A stretch of DNA of 64,000 nt from the NCBI RefSeq assembly GCF_020923435.1, contig NZ_CP087263.1, positions 2,251,970 through 2,315,969 of the forward strand, given 5' to 3'. The stretch is from Brevibacillus humidisoli. Its GTDB lineage: Bacteria > Bacillota > Bacilli > Brevibacillales > Brevibacillaceae. The notes under the pieces were generated by a model, which did not search any database, had not been told where the DNA came from, and saw nothing but the letters and a program-made list of their open reading frames with translations. Of this stretch, positions 63,515 through 64,000 are shown in pieces (position 1 is the first letter of the stretch; every line of letters begins with the position of its first letter). A program made the position numbers and the translations under genes.

Positions 63515-64000
63515 TCAGATTGCTGACAAACTCCCTCGCTGAACTAACAGCAGAGGGAGTTTGTTTAATAATTTGATGAAAATACCGAAGGTGTTTTGAT
63601 CCTTCACCTTTTGGCGACCTGATTTCCATAGCCAGGTCGCCATTTTTTTCAGGTTCATGGCAGCGAAAACAAGCATCGCCTGCATCGTGACCTTCTCCAG
63701 TCCTCGTAAGGTCGTCCAACGCATGCCATGCTTTTCCTTCATATCAGCGAATACACGTTCAATCGTTTCTTTCCGTTGGCTATAGATCTGTTTGTTTTCC
63801 TCGGTATGCCGGAGGTGGTCTACCTCTTCGAGGTAATCAGCCCAGATGTGGCGACTCACTCTCTTTGTGTAGTCTTTACTTTCCGTGCATTGTTTCAAAA
63901 ACGGACAACTTCGGCAAACTTGAGAATTTGATCGATAGATACGGTACCCATCCTTGTTTGTTGTCTCATATGTTAAGATTTGCTCGTTCGGGCAGATGTA
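63515..64000 (-). mobile_element. IS-D, third IS-A-type copy (partial, runs off the right edge)
   Basis: Begins TCAGATTGCTGACAAAC directly at the last base of IS-C and is almost identical to 57642-58130 of IS-B, differing at a few positions near the end (for example GAACTAAC for GAACGAAC). Only the transposase 3' part is in the window. Confidence 0.88.
63515..64000 (-). CDS. IS1182-type transposase (IS-D), C-terminal part
   Basis: The last 161 codons, open to the window edge. Contains the Cys-rich block (CRSCPFLKQC), IWADYLEEVDHLRHTEENK and ERVFADMKEKHGMRW with the catalytic Glu. Same sequence as IS-B over nearly its whole length; 5' part outside. Confidence 0.88.
   Translation of the reverse strand, partial: YICPNEQILTYETTNKDGYRIYRSNSQVCRSCPFLKQCTESKDYTKRVSRHIWADYLEEVDHLRHTEENKQIYSQRKETIERVFADMKEKHGMRWTTLRGLEKVTMQAMLVFAAMNLKKMATWLWKSGRQKVKDQNTFGIFIKLLNKLPLLLVQRGSLSAI

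Overview
The window looks like chromosome of an endospore-forming member of the Bacillales, most like Brevibacillus or a close relative. This is inferred from gene content only. The markers are a YjcZ-type spore peptide, SspH, an alpha/beta SASP, a Spo0E-like phosphatase, AsnO-like asparagine synthetase, YhcR, YfkAB, an AbrB-type regulator, type-B RNase P RNA, an S-box riboswitch and a THI-box riboswitch.

Bases 1-15.2 kb form a catabolic block, all on the minus strand: a thiolase, a canonical acyl-CoA dehydrogenase, then a long gene train. The train holds an ACAD10/11-like dehydrogenase, an APH-like kinase, two SDRs, a two-gene MaoC hydratase, an acyl-CoA ligase and a complete LivHMGFK-type ABC importer whose binding protein runs off the left edge. 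A sigma-54 activator (with an apparent frameshift) lies upstream, and a near-consensus -24/-12 promoter with upstream direct repeats precedes the thiolase. The set suggests import, activation and beta-oxidation of an organic acid, possibly a hydroxy acid.

Bases 15.3-30.2 kb are housekeeping: mug glycosylase, metH and yitJ under an S-box riboswitch, yjcZ, argS behind a leader hairpin, abrB-like, a GbsR/MarR regulator, nfo, a Spo0E-like gene, an IS1182-type element (IS-A) and a TPR-containing XRE regulator. Bases 30.4-39.6 kb hold a secreted YhcR-type nuclease/5'-nucleotidase, a sulfonate-type ABC importer (ATPase frameshifted at an A7 run), asnO and sspH.

Bases 39.6-47.9 kb are a xylo-oligosaccharide locus: YesM/YesN-type two-component system, sugar ABC importer and a GH52 beta-xylosidase (frameshifted), with a cre-like site in the leader. 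Bases 48-57.6 kb carry thiC with its riboswitch, a GDYXXLXY/DUF2157 membrane pair with an XRE regulator, rnpB, a GNAT enzyme, gamma carbonic anhydrase, MOSC, DUF1385, YfkAB and a SASP.

Bases 57.6-64 kb are AT-richer and mobile: a second IS of the IS-A type (IS-B), a 5'-truncated membrane Mrr-like nuclease gene, decayed gene ends, a small membrane peptide plus secreted protein pair, another IS1182-family element (IS-C) and a third IS-A-type copy (IS-D) abutting it and leaving the window. Three genes are broken by one-base losses in homopolymer runs. This is either real decay or slippage, or a sequencing artefact, and it should be settled first.
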